Part shown: in pieces, positions 1-8,974 of the stretch | How positions within the stretch are numbered: the first letter of the stretch is position 1 | Layout of the letters: each line of letters starts with the position of its first letter | Assembly (NCBI GenBank): GCA_002386585.1 | Contig: DGIZ01000156.1 | Location: 1 to 64,000 of the forward strand | From: Brevundimonas sp. UBA4609 | GTDB taxonomy: Bacteria; Pseudomonadota; Alphaproteobacteria; Caulobacterales; Caulobacteraceae | DNA: 64,000 nucleotides | Direction of reading: 5' to 3' | The notes under the pieces: generated by a model | The model's input: only the letters and a program-made list of their open reading frames with translations | The model's database searches: none | What the model was told of the DNA's origin: nothing | Translations under genes and position numbers: made by a program

Positions 1-933
1 GGCCTTGGCGGCGGCGGCGCGATCCAGCGCCCCGCCCTGCTGGGCGCCCGCCAGACCGACAATGGCCGCCAGCGGCTTCTCGGCGCGCACGAAGACCTCG
101 CCTTCCAGCCGGCCCTTGCCGTCCGCCGACAGGGCGTCGCTGGAGACGAAGGCCTTGCTCTCGCCGGCCTGAAGCTGGCCCTTCACGTCGATGAAGCGGC
201 CGCCCGCCGCCGTCCAGGCGGTCAGCAGCCCCTTGGCGTCCGCGCCCTTGCGCAGGGCCGAGGCCTTTTCGATCACCGCCTCGATCTGCGCGTTCAGCAT
301 CCCCGACTGGGTGAAGCCTTCAATGGGGCCGTTCGAACGACCTTCGCCGTCGACCAGTCGGAACAGCACATCCACATCATCGGTCGGCGTGTCCGAGCCG
401 ACCAGGTGCGGCCGCATGTAGAACTGCACCAGAGCCGCCTGTTTCAGCGGGAAGGGCTCGGCGTCCGGCAGGGCGGTGAAGACCGGCTTCTCCAGCTCCA
501 GCGCCACATTGGGCCAGCGCTGCGTCAGGCCGTGCACGCTCATGCGGACGCCCTCGGCGCGGATGGCGGTCTTGCCCTTCTCGCCGCGCGTGACGGTAAG
601 GCCGTCCGGCGCCGCCAGCACCCAGCGGGTGGGATTGTAGGCGTTGGCCTGGGCGATCATCTCGGGCGCCGCGATCGCATGGCCGGACGGGGCGACGACG
701 TCCAGGTGCTTGATCGTCACCCGCGCGTGCATCGGCCAGCCGGTGGTGGATATCCCGGCATGCTGGATGGTCCAGCCGCTCTCCTGCAGCCCGGCGATCT
801 TGGCCTCCATGCGGCGCTCAATCTGCTGGGTCAGGAAGAACCACCAGCCGGTCCACAGGACCAGGCCCACGGCGACGATGGCGAAGGGGATGATCAGCCC
901 CTTGCGGCTGTGATGCGGTGCGGCGTCGGTCAT
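1..933 (-). CDS. DUF2125 domain-containing membrane-anchored protein (3' end beyond window)
   Basis: An open frame of 311 codons starts at an ATG at 933 and is still open at base 1, so the C-terminus lies outside the window. Residues about 12-34 form one hydrophobic segment, followed by a long soluble region rich in beta-type alternation (a WTIQHAG stretch, TTGWPMHARVTI, then NPTRWVLAAPDGLTV). This architecture matches the DUF2125 family of alphaproteobacteria, whose function is unknown; the protein is probably anchored in the inner membrane and faces the periplasm. It is divergent from the VOC gene at 1036. The family call rests on pattern recognition of the N-terminal half. Confidence 0.75.
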   Translation of the reverse strand, partial: MTDAAPHHSRKGLIIPFAIVAVGLVLWTGWWFFLTQQIERRMEAKIAGLQESGWTIQHAGISTTGWPMHARVTIKHLDVVAPSGHAIAAPEMIAQANAYNPTRWVLAAPDGLTVTRGEKGKTAIRAEGVRMSVHGLTQRWPNVALELEKPVFTALPDAEPFPLKQAALVQFYMRPHLVGSDTPTDDVDVLFRLVDGEGRSNGPIEGFTQSGMLNAQIEAVIEKASALRKGADAKGLLTAWTAAGGRFIDVKGQLQAGESKAFVSSDALSADGKGRLEGEVFVRAEKPLAAIVGLAGAQQGGALDRAAAAKA

Positions 934-1035
934 GAGCGCGCTTTAGCAGGATGAGCGGCTGCTGACACGTCCTGTCAGCAGGAACAGGCCAGGCTGCCGC
1001 CCGTTCGAATCGCAATCTGACAGGAGACGAGGACC

Positions 1036-1470
1036 ATGGAGACGCAGCAGCTTCATCGCGGCCGGCTGATCGACCATCTGCAACTGGTGACGCCGGACCT
1101 GGAGGCCAGCCGCCGCTTCTACGGCGCGGTGCTGGAGGCCCTGGGCGTGCCGATCGGCGGCGAAGCCGAACGCTTCTTCTGGGCCGACGAATTGTTCGTC
1201 TCGGCGGTGGACAGCATCGCGGCGCAGGGTCGGCCGACGGGGCGCTGCCACCTGGCCTTCCAGGCCAAGGATCGCGCCATGGTCGAGGCCTTCCACAAGG
1301 CGGGCCTGGCGGCGGGCGGAACCGACAACGGCGCGCCGGGCGAGCGGCCCTATCACCCCGGCTACTACGCCGCCTTCCTGCTGGACCCGGACGGCAACAA
1401 CATCGAGGCGGTGTTCCACGGCGAGGCCGAGCGTTCCGCCGACAGCGTGGTCGTGACGTTCGAGAGCTAG
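1036..1470 (+). CDS. VOC superfamily (glyoxalase/dioxygenase-like) protein
   Basis: 144 residues, the usual length of a single-module VOC protein. It opens with LIDHLQLVTPDLEASRRFY, the first beta-alpha-beta unit, and has His14, His72 (GRCHLAF) and Glu124 (NNIEAVFH) at the positions that usually bind the metal. DPDGNNIE is the typical C-terminal signature. The start follows a purine-rich stretch (caggagacgagg) 4-15 bases upstream. The substrate cannot be told from sequence; members include glyoxalase I, fosfomycin-resistance enzymes and extradiol dioxygenases. It lies between a divergent DUF2125 gene and a convergent ybaK gene, so it is probably a monocistronic housekeeping gene. Confidence 0.85.
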   Translation: METQQLHRGRLIDHLQLVTPDLEASRRFYGAVLEALGVPIGGEAERFFWADELFVSAVDSIAAQGRPTGRCHLAFQAKDRAMVEAFHKAGLAAGGTDNGAPGERPYHPGYYAAFLLDPDGNNIEAVFHGEAERSADSVVVTFES

Positions 1471-1475
1471 ACCGG

Positions 1476-1949
1476 TCAGGCCGTCAGGTCCGCCCAGGTC
1501 GCGGCGCAGGCCCGCGCCGCCTCGTCCGGCGCCAGCTCCAGCAGCAGGCCGCGCTGGCCGCCGTTGATCAGCACCCGCTCGAACAGGATCGCCGTCTCGT
1601 CGATGAAGGTCGGGACGGCCTTCCGCTGGCCGAAGGGGCTGACGCCGCCGACCTTGAAGCCGGTCAGGCGTTCGGCGTCGGCGGGCTTCATCATCTGGGC
1701 CGACTTGCCCCCGGCGGCGGCGGCCAGCTTCTTCATGCTGACCTCGCAGTCGGACGGCACGACGACGCAGACGGGCTTGGCGTCCACCAGCGTCATCAGC
1801 GTCTTGAACACCTGCTCGGGCGCCCAGCCCAGGGCCTCGGCCGCCTGCAACCCCACGCGCGGCGCGTCGGGATCGTAGTCGTAGGGGTGCAGTTCGAAGA
1901 CGACGCCGGCCTTGGTCAGGGCGACGGTGGCGGGGGTGGTGCGCGACAT
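1476..1949 (-). CDS. ybaK: YbaK/EbsC-type aminoacyl-tRNA deacylase
   Basis: 157 residues from the ATG at 1949. The protein has the YbaK fold signatures: MSRTTPA start, the FKTLM lysine (Lys49, equivalent to the key Lys of YbaK), SMKKLAAAAGGKSAQM, and the GGVSPFG loop (residues 101-107). Family members hydrolyse Cys-tRNA(Pro) in the cytoplasm as a trans-editing step. A longer in-frame extension upstream exists, but it overlaps the preceding gene and lacks family similarity, so the short start is preferred. The gene begins 2 bp after the stop of the chimeric gene at 1952 and is probably co-transcribed with whatever reads through it. Confidence 0.88.
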   Translation of the reverse strand: MSRTTPATVALTKAGVVFELHPYDYDPDAPRVGLQAAEALGWAPEQVFKTLMTLVDAKPVCVVVPSDCEVSMKKLAAAAGGKSAQMMKPADAERLTGFKVGGVSPFGQRKAVPTFIDETAILFERVLINGGQRGLLLELAPDEAARACAATWADLTA

Positions 1950-1951
1950 GG

Positions 1952-3115
1952 TCAGCCGGTCTGCTCCGCCAGGAAGCCCTTGGTCAACTCCACCGTCTCG
2001 GCCAGACCCAGGCGCAGCACCTCCGTGCCCGGCGGCAGGGCGGCGAACAGGCGCGTCGGGCAGGCGGCGTCCAGCATGACGAAGACGCCCCGATCGTCTG
2101 CGCGGCGGATCAGACGGCCGAACGCCTGGGCGATGCGCCCGCGCGCCAGGGCGTCGTCCCAGGAGCGCCCGCCCGAGCCCGTGCCGAACCGTTCGCGCCG
2201 CGCCTTGTGCAGCAGGTCGGGGCGGGGCCACGGCACGCGGTCGAAGGCCAGAACGCGCAAGCTGCGCCCCGGCACGTCCACCCCGTCCCTGACCGCATCA
2301 GTGCCCAGCAGGCAGCTGTCCCGCTCGGCCCTGAAGACGTCGACCAGCGCCCCGACTTCCAGCGGATCGACATGCTGGGCGTAGAGCGGCAGACCCGCGC
2401 GCGCCAGTTCCGGCCCCAGCCGCTCATAGACCGCCTTCAGCCGACGGATGGCGGTGAACAGCCCCAGGCCGCCGCCGCCCGCCGCGATGTGATCCAGCTC
2501 GGCCTGGTTGACCATGCGGCTGTGCTCGGGATCGCGATAGACCTGCCACCACAGCAGCGCGAACAGCACGCCGATGACGCCGGCGATGATGAACAGGGCG
2601 CGCCAGCCGAAGGTCCCCGTCACCCAGAACAGCACCGGGCTGAGGAAGGCGATGCCGAAATACATGCCCACGGAATAGACGCTGTTGGCCCGGGCCCGCT
2701 CCTGCTGCGGGAACCAGGACACCAGGATGCGGCTGTTGGCGGGGAAACACGGCGCCTCGGCCGCGCCCAGGCCCAGGCGATAGACGATGAGCGAGATCAG
2801 TCCCGTCGCCGCGCCCTGCAGGGCGGTGAACACCGACCAGACCCCGACCGACAGGGCGTAGGTCAATCGAACGCCGAAGCGATCCAGGAACATCCCGCCC
2901 GGAATCTGCGCCAAAGCGTAACTCCAGGAGAAGGCCGAGAACAGCACGCCCATGGTCGCCGCGCCGAGCGCCAGATCCTGCGACATGCTAGGCGCCGCGA
3001 CCGCCAGGAGCGAACGGTCCAAATAGTTGATCATCGTCCCGACGGCGATCAGGGCCAGCACGACATAGCGCGCGCGGGTCCTCTTTTTCGGCGGGGCGGA
3101 CAGGGCTGCGTCCAT
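1952..3115 (-). CDS. Chimeric ORF: N-terminal half of an MFS transporter fused in frame to a DinG-type helicase C-terminus
   Basis: The reading frame is continuous but holds two unrelated gene pieces. Starting from the ATG at 3115, residues 1 to about 213 are the first six transmembrane helices of an anion:cation symporter-type MFS protein (INYLDRSLLAVAAPS, the GGMFLDRFGVR loop, AAEAPCFPAN, WFPQQERARANS). From about residue 217 to 387 the sequence is the C-terminal domain of a DinG/XPD-like ATP-dependent helicase: ALVDVFRAERDSCLLGTDAV, RDGVDVPG (motif V) and QAFGRLIRRADDRG (motif VI). Helices 7-12 of the transporter and the Walker A/B part of the helicase are missing. The junction falls in a GC-rich GGC-repeat stretch at about 2468-2479. 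Neither half should work by its known mechanism. An upstream start at 3166 is possible. It is a genuine rearrangement or an assembly chimera. Confidence 0.85.
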   Translation of the reverse strand: MDAALSAPPKKRTRARYVVLALIAVGTMINYLDRSLLAVAAPSMSQDLALGAATMGVLFSAFSWSYALAQIPGGMFLDRFGVRLTYALSVGVWSVFTALQGAATGLISLIVYRLGLGAAEAPCFPANSRILVSWFPQQERARANSVYSVGMYFGIAFLSPVLFWVTGTFGWRALFIIAGVIGVLFALLWWQVYRDPEHSRMVNQAELDHIAAGGGGLGLFTAIRRLKAVYERLGPELARAGLPLYAQHVDPLEVGALVDVFRAERDSCLLGTDAVRDGVDVPGRSLRVLAFDRVPWPRPDLLHKARRERFGTGSGGRSWDDALARGRIAQAFGRLIRRADDRGVFVMLDAACPTRLFAALPPGTEVLRLGLAETVELTKGFLAEQTG

Positions 3116-3157
3116 TGGCTGAATCCACTGACTAGAGACGGCCCGACGGCGCCGGGC

Positions 3158-3194
3158 GAAAAACACGCCCCGCGAGGTCTTCCTCGCGGGGCGT
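3158..3194 (-). terminator. Rho-independent terminator after the PQQ dehydrogenase gene
   Basis: A perfect 13-bp inverted repeat (3165-3177 with 3182-3194, loop of 4) is followed on the minus strand by GTTTTT. It lies just after the PQQ dehydrogenase stop at 3201 and before the start of the truncated MFS gene, so it should end the long leftward operon and leave the chimeric gene poorly expressed unless it has its own promoter. Confidence 0.85.
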
Positions 3195-3200
3195 CAGGCG

Positions 3201-5168
3201 CTAGGGGAGGACGAAGGCGTTCAAGGTGTCGGACATCCGTCGCGCGGCCACGGCGGTGCCGCCGGCGCCGGTGACGACCACATACTGCTTGCCGTCCTTG
3301 CCCATGAAGGTGATCGGCGTGGTGTGGGCGCTGGCGTCCAGTTCGACCGACCACTTCTCTTCGCCGGTACGGGCGTCATAGGCGCGGAAGGTGCGGTCGT
3401 TGGCAGCCCCGATGAAGACCAGGCCGCCCGCCGTCTGGATGTTGCCGCCCAGATTGCGCGCTCCGGTGGCCACATCGGTCTTCAGGCCGGGAATGGTTCC
3501 CAAGGGCGCGCGCCACAGGATCTCGCCCTTGCTGATGTCGACCGCCACCAGTTCGCCCCACGGCGTGGGGGTGCAGGGCAGCATGGTGTCGGCGTCGATG
3601 CGGTAGGCGAAGCCGGACTGGGTGATCGGCGCGCCCGGCTCGGCGGCGACGCGGCGGCGCGGAGGGCGCGGACCGCCGAAGATCGGGGTCACCGGCCCAG
3701 CCGGGCGGAATTGCGCCATGTTCTGAACATTGACGATGAAGACGTCCGAGTTCGGATTGTAGGACGGCCCGCCCCAGTTTGGTCCGCCCAGGGTCGAGGG
3801 GAAGCTGAGCGTGCCGCGCGTCATCAGCGGCCGCCCGTAGAGCCCCGTCACCTGGATGTTGTTCTCATCCCAGAAGGCGGTGCAGTAGGCGTGCTGTTCC
3901 GGCGTGATGTTGGGGATTTCATCCCGCGTCATCGTGACCCGCGCCAGCGGACCGGGGCGAACCGGGAAGGGTTGCGTGGGCCAGGCCTCGTCCTTGGGGT
4001 CGTCGCTGCGCGGCGTGGGCCGCTCCTCGATCTGGTGCAGGGGCCGCCCGGTCAGGCGGTCGTAGACGAACAGCAGGCTCTGCTTGCCGGTCAGGGCCAC
4101 GGCCGGAACGGTGTGGTCGCCCTCGCGGAAATTCACCAGGATCGGCGGGGTGGGCATGTCCCAGTCCCACAGGTCCTTGTGCGTGACCTGATGGTGCCAT
4201 TTCAGCGCGCCGGTGCGGGCGTCCAGCGCCAGCAGGCTGTTGGCGTACAGTTCGGATCCCGTGGCGCGGCCGTTCAGGTCGCCCACCGGCGCGAAGACGA
4301 TGCCGTTCTCCTCATCGATGGTGATGGTGGACCAGACGTTGGCGCCGCTGCGGTCCTTCCACTCGTCGCCGACATAGCCTTCATGGTTGGCCTCTCCGGG
4401 TTGAGGCACGGTGTGGAAGGCCCAGACCAGTTCGCCCGTCCGCACGTCCCAAGCGCGCACGTCGCCACGCGGACCGGGAGGGCCCATTTCGCCGGGACGC
4501 GAGCCGGTGATGATCAGGTTGTCGTAGAGGGCGACCGGGTTGGGAATGGTGAAGGTGTCGCGACGGCTTTCGCCTACCACGTCCGACACCACGCCGACAT
4601 AGGCGTCGACCTGTCCTCCCTGGCCGAAATCCGCCGCCAACTGGCGCGTACGCACGTCCAGCGCCGCCAGATAGCCCTTGTCCGTCGCGAAGATGATGCG
4701 CGGGCCGTGGGTCGCGTCGCCCGGCCACCAGGCGATGCCGCGACCGTGGATGTTGCGCTCCGACTCCCACTTCCAAAGCACCTTGCCGGTCTCCGGCTCC
4801 AAGGCGGTGATGGTGGACTTCAGCTCGGGAATGTTCGGATTGGTCGGCGTCGAGACATACATGACCCCGTCGATCACCAGGGGCGTCACCTCCCAGCGGT
4901 AATCCAGACCACGATCGCCCTCGTCGTCGGTTCCGCCGCCGTAGCGGAAGGTCCAGGCCCGCTGAAGGCCGCCGACATTCTCCGGCGTGATCTGCGTCAG
5001 GGGCGAGAAGTTGGTCGCGCCGGGATTCTGGCCGTAGCTGCGCCAGGTCGTTCCGTCGTCAGGCGCTTGTCCTCCGGATTGGGCCCCAGATTGGGCCAGG
5101 GCCGGAGATGCGGCCATGAGGATCAGCGCCAGGCTGGCGCCGACGCCTTTGAGAGCGCTCTTGGTCAT
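3201..5168 (-). CDS. Periplasmic PQQ-dependent dehydrogenase (8-bladed propeller)
   Basis: 655 residues from the ATG at 5168, chosen because AAGAGGA lies at good spacing upstream; another ATG lies at 5192. Residues 1-25 are a signal peptide ending ALAQ. The rest shows repeated propeller blades of the type A-x-D-x-x-T-G-x-x-x-W (ALEPETGKVLWKW, AWDVRTGELVWAF, ALDARTGALKWHH, AVDISKGEILWRA, AYDARTGEEKWSV). Such enzymes oxidise sugars or alcohols in the periplasm with pyrroloquinoline quinone and pass electrons to ubiquinone or a cytochrome c. There is no C-terminal cytochrome domain, so the separate small cytochrome c encoded at 15391 could be its partner (inference). It follows thuA by about 20 bp and precedes a strong terminator. 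The substrate is unknown. Confidence 0.85.
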   Translation of the reverse strand: MTKSALKGVGASLALILMAASPALAQSGAQSGGQAPDDGTTWRSYGQNPGATNFSPLTQITPENVGGLQRAWTFRYGGGTDDEGDRGLDYRWEVTPLVIDGVMYVSTPTNPNIPELKSTITALEPETGKVLWKWESERNIHGRGIAWWPGDATHGPRIIFATDKGYLAALDVRTRQLAADFGQGGQVDAYVGVVSDVVGESRRDTFTIPNPVALYDNLIITGSRPGEMGPPGPRGDVRAWDVRTGELVWAFHTVPQPGEANHEGYVGDEWKDRSGANVWSTITIDEENGIVFAPVGDLNGRATGSELYANSLLALDARTGALKWHHQVTHKDLWDWDMPTPPILVNFREGDHTVPAVALTGKQSLLFVYDRLTGRPLHQIEERPTPRSDDPKDEAWPTQPFPVRPGPLARVTMTRDEIPNITPEQHAYCTAFWDENNIQVTGLYGRPLMTRGTLSFPSTLGGPNWGGPSYNPNSDVFIVNVQNMAQFRPAGPVTPIFGGPRPPRRRVAAEPGAPITQSGFAYRIDADTMLPCTPTPWGELVAVDISKGEILWRAPLGTIPGLKTDVATGARNLGGNIQTAGGLVFIGAANDRTFRAYDARTGEEKWSVELDASAHTTPITFMGKDGKQYVVVTGAGGTAVAARRMSDTLNAFVLP

Positions 5169-5188
5169 GGGGCGTTCCTCTTGCTTGT

Positions 5189-6067
5189 TCATTGTGCGGG
5201 ATCGGGCGTGACGTCGGCGTCGGTCAGGCCGAGCGCCCATTTGATGCCTTCGAGCTGGAAGTTGCTGAGGACAGGATCGTCCCAGATCGCCTCGACGTGG
5301 CCGAGGGAGCTGACGAAGACGCGACCTCGGCCATAGGTCTTGGCCCAGGCGACCGGGAAGTCGCCGTCCGGACGACGCGCCAGCTGTTCCGGCGTCAGGC
5401 GCGAGGGATCCAGCCTCAGGATGGTGTGGACGCCGCCCTTCACATAGGGGGCGCCGAGATAGGGAAATTGATCGGTGATGGTGTCCGGCAAGGCGGCTGC
5501 GCCTGGGAAGTCCGGATCGGCGACGATCACCCCCGTCGGCTCTACCCGATACTCGCCGGCCATGAAGCCGCCGATCATCTCGCCGTATTCAGGCCAGTCG
5601 TAGAAGGCGATGGTGGCCGCGTGGCCGCCGATGAAGCCCTTGCCGTCCTCCTTCACGAAGGCGAGCAGGTCGGCCTTCTGCTGGTCCGACAGCATTCCGG
5701 CGCCGCTGCTGAGCATGAAGACGGCGTCGAAATAGTCGAGGTTGCGCGCATTGATCGGCCGCCCTTCGTAGCGGCTGCCCGTGCCGAGGATCGGCGTGCG
5801 GGTGATCAACTGGGAATCGGTGCGCAGGAAGGCCACATAGGCGCCGCTCTCGCGTCCGAGCCGTTCGATCACGGCCATGGCGTGATTGATCGAGTCGTGA
5901 TGGAAGCCCGTCTGCACGTCGGCGATGACCAGCAGCTTCTTCTTGCCCGCATAGGGGTCCGGCATGGCCTGTCCCGGCGCCGGCGCCTGGGCGCAGACGG
6001 TCCCGGCCCCCAGCATCAGGCTGATCGCCCCCGCCAGCACCGCCAGCCACGTCTTCAACTTGCTCAT
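5189..6067 (-). CDS. Secreted ThuA-domain protein (trehalose-utilisation type)
   Basis: 292 residues. The N-terminus is a clear signal peptide (SKLKTWLAVLAGAISLMLGAG then AQA). The mature part has the ThuA fold, related to class I glutamine amidotransferases: KLLVIADVQTGFHHDSI, DYFDAVFMLSSGAGMLS, GKGFIGGHAATIAF (where the GGHAA turn sits in place of an amidotransferase nucleophile elbow), and a C-terminal GRGRVFVSSLGH. ThuA proteins occur in sugar catabolic clusters and their exact reaction is unsettled. Here it lies between a TonB receptor and a PQQ dehydrogenase, which fits periplasmic processing of an imported carbohydrate-like compound. Confidence 0.82.
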   Translation of the reverse strand: MSKLKTWLAVLAGAISLMLGAGTVCAQAPAPGQAMPDPYAGKKKLLVIADVQTGFHHDSINHAMAVIERLGRESGAYVAFLRTDSQLITRTPILGTGSRYEGRPINARNLDYFDAVFMLSSGAGMLSDQQKADLLAFVKEDGKGFIGGHAATIAFYDWPEYGEMIGGFMAGEYRVEPTGVIVADPDFPGAAALPDTITDQFPYLGAPYVKGGVHTILRLDPSRLTPEQLARRPDGDFPVAWAKTYGRGRVFVSSLGHVEAIWDDPVLSNFQLEGIKWALGLTDADVTPDPAQ

Positions 6068-6089
6068 CCGCTCCTCCCTGCGAAAGCAT

Positions 6090-6124
6090 CGGAAGCGGCG
6101 AGAGTCGAAACCCCGCCGCTTCCG
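6090..6124 (-). terminator. Hairpin between receptor gene and thuA
   Basis: A perfect 11-bp inverted repeat (6090-6100 with 6114-6124, 13-base loop) lies between the TonB receptor stop at 6132 and the thuA start. There is no U-run on the minus strand, so it is more likely an attenuating or mRNA-stabilising hairpin than a full terminator. Confidence 0.45.
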
Positions 6125-6131
6125 ACCGGTG

Positions 6132-8927
6132 TCAGAACCGTTTGGTCAGCTCCACCGACCAGACCCGTCCGAACGGGTTGTGATTGCCCAGATCCACCGC
6201 CGTCGTGCCGCTGAGCACTATGGGCGGCTGTTCGTCGGTGAAGTTCTGCACATTCACCGCCACGCGGACGCCGTCCAGAACCCCGCCGTCGTCGAAGTCA
6301 TAGGCCAGGCCGGCGTCCCAGGTCGTCCAGGCCGGAATCTCCGTGTCCGGCAGCTTGACCCCGCCGACGGTGATGGTGGCGTTGTTCAGATAGGAGCCGA
6401 CATAGTTGGCCGTCACATTGGCGGTGAGGCCGTCGCGCCGGTAGTTGACGTTGAAGCGCCCCCGCTCGGACACCTGGAAGCCGTAGGTGTCGAGGGCGTC
6501 GAACAGCGGACCGCCCGCCACCACGCTCTTCTCCAAGTTCAGCACCTTGGAGACGCTGGCGTTGAAGGCGAAGTCGCCGATCGAGGTCTCGTGCAGATAG
6601 TTGACCCCGAAATCCAGGCCGCTCTGCTTGACCTGGCCCAGGTTCAGCCGGCCGCCGGCGATGACGCCGACCATGGAGCAGTCGTTGATGGTCGACGGCG
6701 AATAGACGGCGTTCGGGTCCGTCAGCCACGGCAGATAGGCGGGATTGTAGGTCGAATAATCGCCGTTGACGCAGCTGGTCGGCTGAGGCGCAGCGATGAA
6801 GAAATCCTTGTAGAGCGCCAGGTTTTCCGGGCTCGACAGGATCAGGGTCTGGTTCGGAAGGTTCTCGATCCGATCCTCATAGTTGACGTTGTAATAGGTC
6901 AGGCTGAGCTTCAGGTCCGGCAGGTAGTTCGGGCGATATTCGCCGCCCAGGGACCAGATGGTCGCCGACTCCGGCCGCAGGCCGGCGGTGTTGCCGGTAC
7001 GCGACAGGACCGCGCTCTGGCCCGAGGCCGGATTGGTCACCGGGATGTTCGGATCGTTCAGGCCGTTGCTGACATAGACGCGGTTGGTCTGGCCGACCGT
7101 GGCCGGGTTGGCCTCGATCAGCGTCGGAGCGCGGAAGGAGGTGCCCCAGCTGGCGCGAACCAGGAACTCCTCGTTCGGACGCCAGGTCAGACCGATCTTC
7201 GGATTGGTGGTGTCGCCCGCATCCGAATAACTGTCGTAACGAATGGCCGCGCTCAGGTCGAGCGACTGCATCAGCGGCACGCCCTGCGCCTCCGACACGA
7301 TCGGCACGAAGACCTCGGCGAAGGCGGATTTCACCTCGCGCATGCTCTTGGTGAAGCGCGAAGTCTGATAGTCGCCGGCCAGGTTGAGCGTGTTCTGCGC
7401 CTTCAGATACAGCTTGTGGCGGGAGAACTCGGTTCCCGCCGCCAGACGGACCTCCCCGGCGGGCAGGCTGAACAGCGGGCCGTCGATCTTGGCCACGGCG
7501 TCGAACAGAACCGTGTCGTACTGCTGGATGAAGCCCCCGACGAGGGCGTCGGCGCCCGGCTGTGATCCCAAGAGATAGGGATTGAAGCCCCAGGAGGCGT
7601 TGCTGGCGATGACGTTGCCGACCGTCGTGTTCACCTGCGGCTGGCAGACGTTGCACGAATCCGTCTTCCCGTAGGTCAGCAACCCCGAGAACCGATAGTC
7701 CCTGGGCAGGTCCAGGGTCATGTCGATCGAGTGGTTGATCGTCTCCTCGCGGTTGTCCTGGCTGCGCGAGACGTCCGGGTTATTGAGCGAGAAGTTGTAG
7801 ACCAGCGTCTGGTTCGCCGTCGGGTTCGGCATGCCCGGAATATAGTAGGGGCTGTCGGGCGTCAGCCGGATCGAGACGCGCTCGAAACCGTCGCCCGCTC
7901 GGGACGAGTTCTCACGCAGGTTATAGATGCCGGTATAGCCCAGCTCGAAGCCCGGAGCGACTTCCTGGCGCAGCTTGAACATGGCCGCATGGCGTTCGCG
8001 CGCCGTGTAGAAGTCGTAGAGATACGAGGAATCGTAGAGCTCGGGCGTTCCCTGCAGCGCCAGCACGTCGGCGGCGTTGGGGATGGCGCCGTTGGTCTGC
8101 GGCAGGCCGTAGACCGTGTTGCCGATGATCAGCGCCCCAGGCGCCCCCGGATAGACGGTCGTGCCGACCAGACGGTTATCATTGCCTCCGAAGGGACGCA
8201 GATCCTGCCTCATGTAATCGCGCGTGCTGCGCGGAACGCTGTCGTTCTTGTCCCAGGACCCGGCGAACATGACCCCGCCGCCTTCCCAGGTGCGGCCGAT
8301 CACGCCGTCGATGACGTACTGATCGTACAGGGAGTTGACCCAGCGGCCGGTGATCTCGGCGCCGTCGTAGTTGCGGCGCGTGATGTAGTTGACCACGCCC
8401 GCCACCGCATCCGAGCCGTAGATGGCCGAGGCGCCGTCCGTGACGACCTCGACCCGCTCGATGGCGGAGAAGGGAATGAGGTTCGGGTCCGAGACCTGGG
8501 CGTTGCCGCCCTGCGGCACCACCCGGCGGCTGTCGAACAGCACCAGGGTGGCGTTGTTGCCCAGACCGCGCAGGTTGACGCCCGCCGCCCGGCCGCCCGA
8601 CGACGCCAGGGTCGTGCCCTGGCTGGACGCCTGGGGCAGACTGGCCACCAGGGCGCTGGCGTCCTTGGCCGGCGACTGGACCAGATCCTCACGCGTCATG
8701 CCGACCGTGGCCGACCCCACGGGGGCGACCCCGCGAATGGCCGTGCCGGTGACGACGATCGCCTCGACCTCGACCGCCTCGGGCGCCGGCGCGGCCGTCT
8801 GCTGAGCCCAGGCCGCATGGCCCGTCAGCACGACGCCGGCCGCCGTCGTTCCCATCAAAATGGCGCGCACGCGCCGTCCCCGGCTCCTTGCAGGAGCCTG
8901 GCTCATTCCTTCAATCGACACTGTCAT
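6132..8927 (-). CDS. TonB-dependent outer-membrane receptor of the catabolic cluster
   Basis: 931 residues. After an N-terminal export signal (ending AWAQ near residue 41) comes a TonB-box-like region (EVEAIVVTGTAIRG), then the plug domain with LVLFDSRRVVP, SAIERVEVVTDGASAIYGSD and AVAGVVNYITRR. The long C-terminal half is beta-barrel and ends in VWSVELTKRF with the terminal Phe expected for outer-membrane insertion. It has no STN domain, so it is not a FecA-type transducer. It lies 47 bp after the CitE-like gene and in the same direction, so it probably brings in the substrate of the cluster. Start is uncertain: ATGs at 8927 and 8906 both have SD-like purines very close to them. Confidence 0.92.
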   Translation of the reverse strand: MTVSIEGMSQAPARSRGRRVRAILMGTTAAGVVLTGHAAWAQQTAAPAPEAVEVEAIVVTGTAIRGVAPVGSATVGMTREDLVQSPAKDASALVASLPQASSQGTTLASSGGRAAGVNLRGLGNNATLVLFDSRRVVPQGGNAQVSDPNLIPFSAIERVEVVTDGASAIYGSDAVAGVVNYITRRNYDGAEITGRWVNSLYDQYVIDGVIGRTWEGGGVMFAGSWDKNDSVPRSTRDYMRQDLRPFGGNDNRLVGTTVYPGAPGALIIGNTVYGLPQTNGAIPNAADVLALQGTPELYDSSYLYDFYTARERHAAMFKLRQEVAPGFELGYTGIYNLRENSSRAGDGFERVSIRLTPDSPYYIPGMPNPTANQTLVYNFSLNNPDVSRSQDNREETINHSIDMTLDLPRDYRFSGLLTYGKTDSCNVCQPQVNTTVGNVIASNASWGFNPYLLGSQPGADALVGGFIQQYDTVLFDAVAKIDGPLFSLPAGEVRLAAGTEFSRHKLYLKAQNTLNLAGDYQTSRFTKSMREVKSAFAEVFVPIVSEAQGVPLMQSLDLSAAIRYDSYSDAGDTTNPKIGLTWRPNEEFLVRASWGTSFRAPTLIEANPATVGQTNRVYVSNGLNDPNIPVTNPASGQSAVLSRTGNTAGLRPESATIWSLGGEYRPNYLPDLKLSLTYYNVNYEDRIENLPNQTLILSSPENLALYKDFFIAAPQPTSCVNGDYSTYNPAYLPWLTDPNAVYSPSTINDCSMVGVIAGGRLNLGQVKQSGLDFGVNYLHETSIGDFAFNASVSKVLNLEKSVVAGGPLFDALDTYGFQVSERGRFNVNYRRDGLTANVTANYVGSYLNNATITVGGVKLPDTEIPAWTTWDAGLAYDFDDGGVLDGVRVAVNVQNFTDEQPPIVLSGTTAVDLGNHNPFGRVWSVELTKRF

Positions 8928-8974
8928 CCTCCCCGCAAGCCTGCTGTTCTTTCTGCGCAGGCCTTTGCTTTCCC

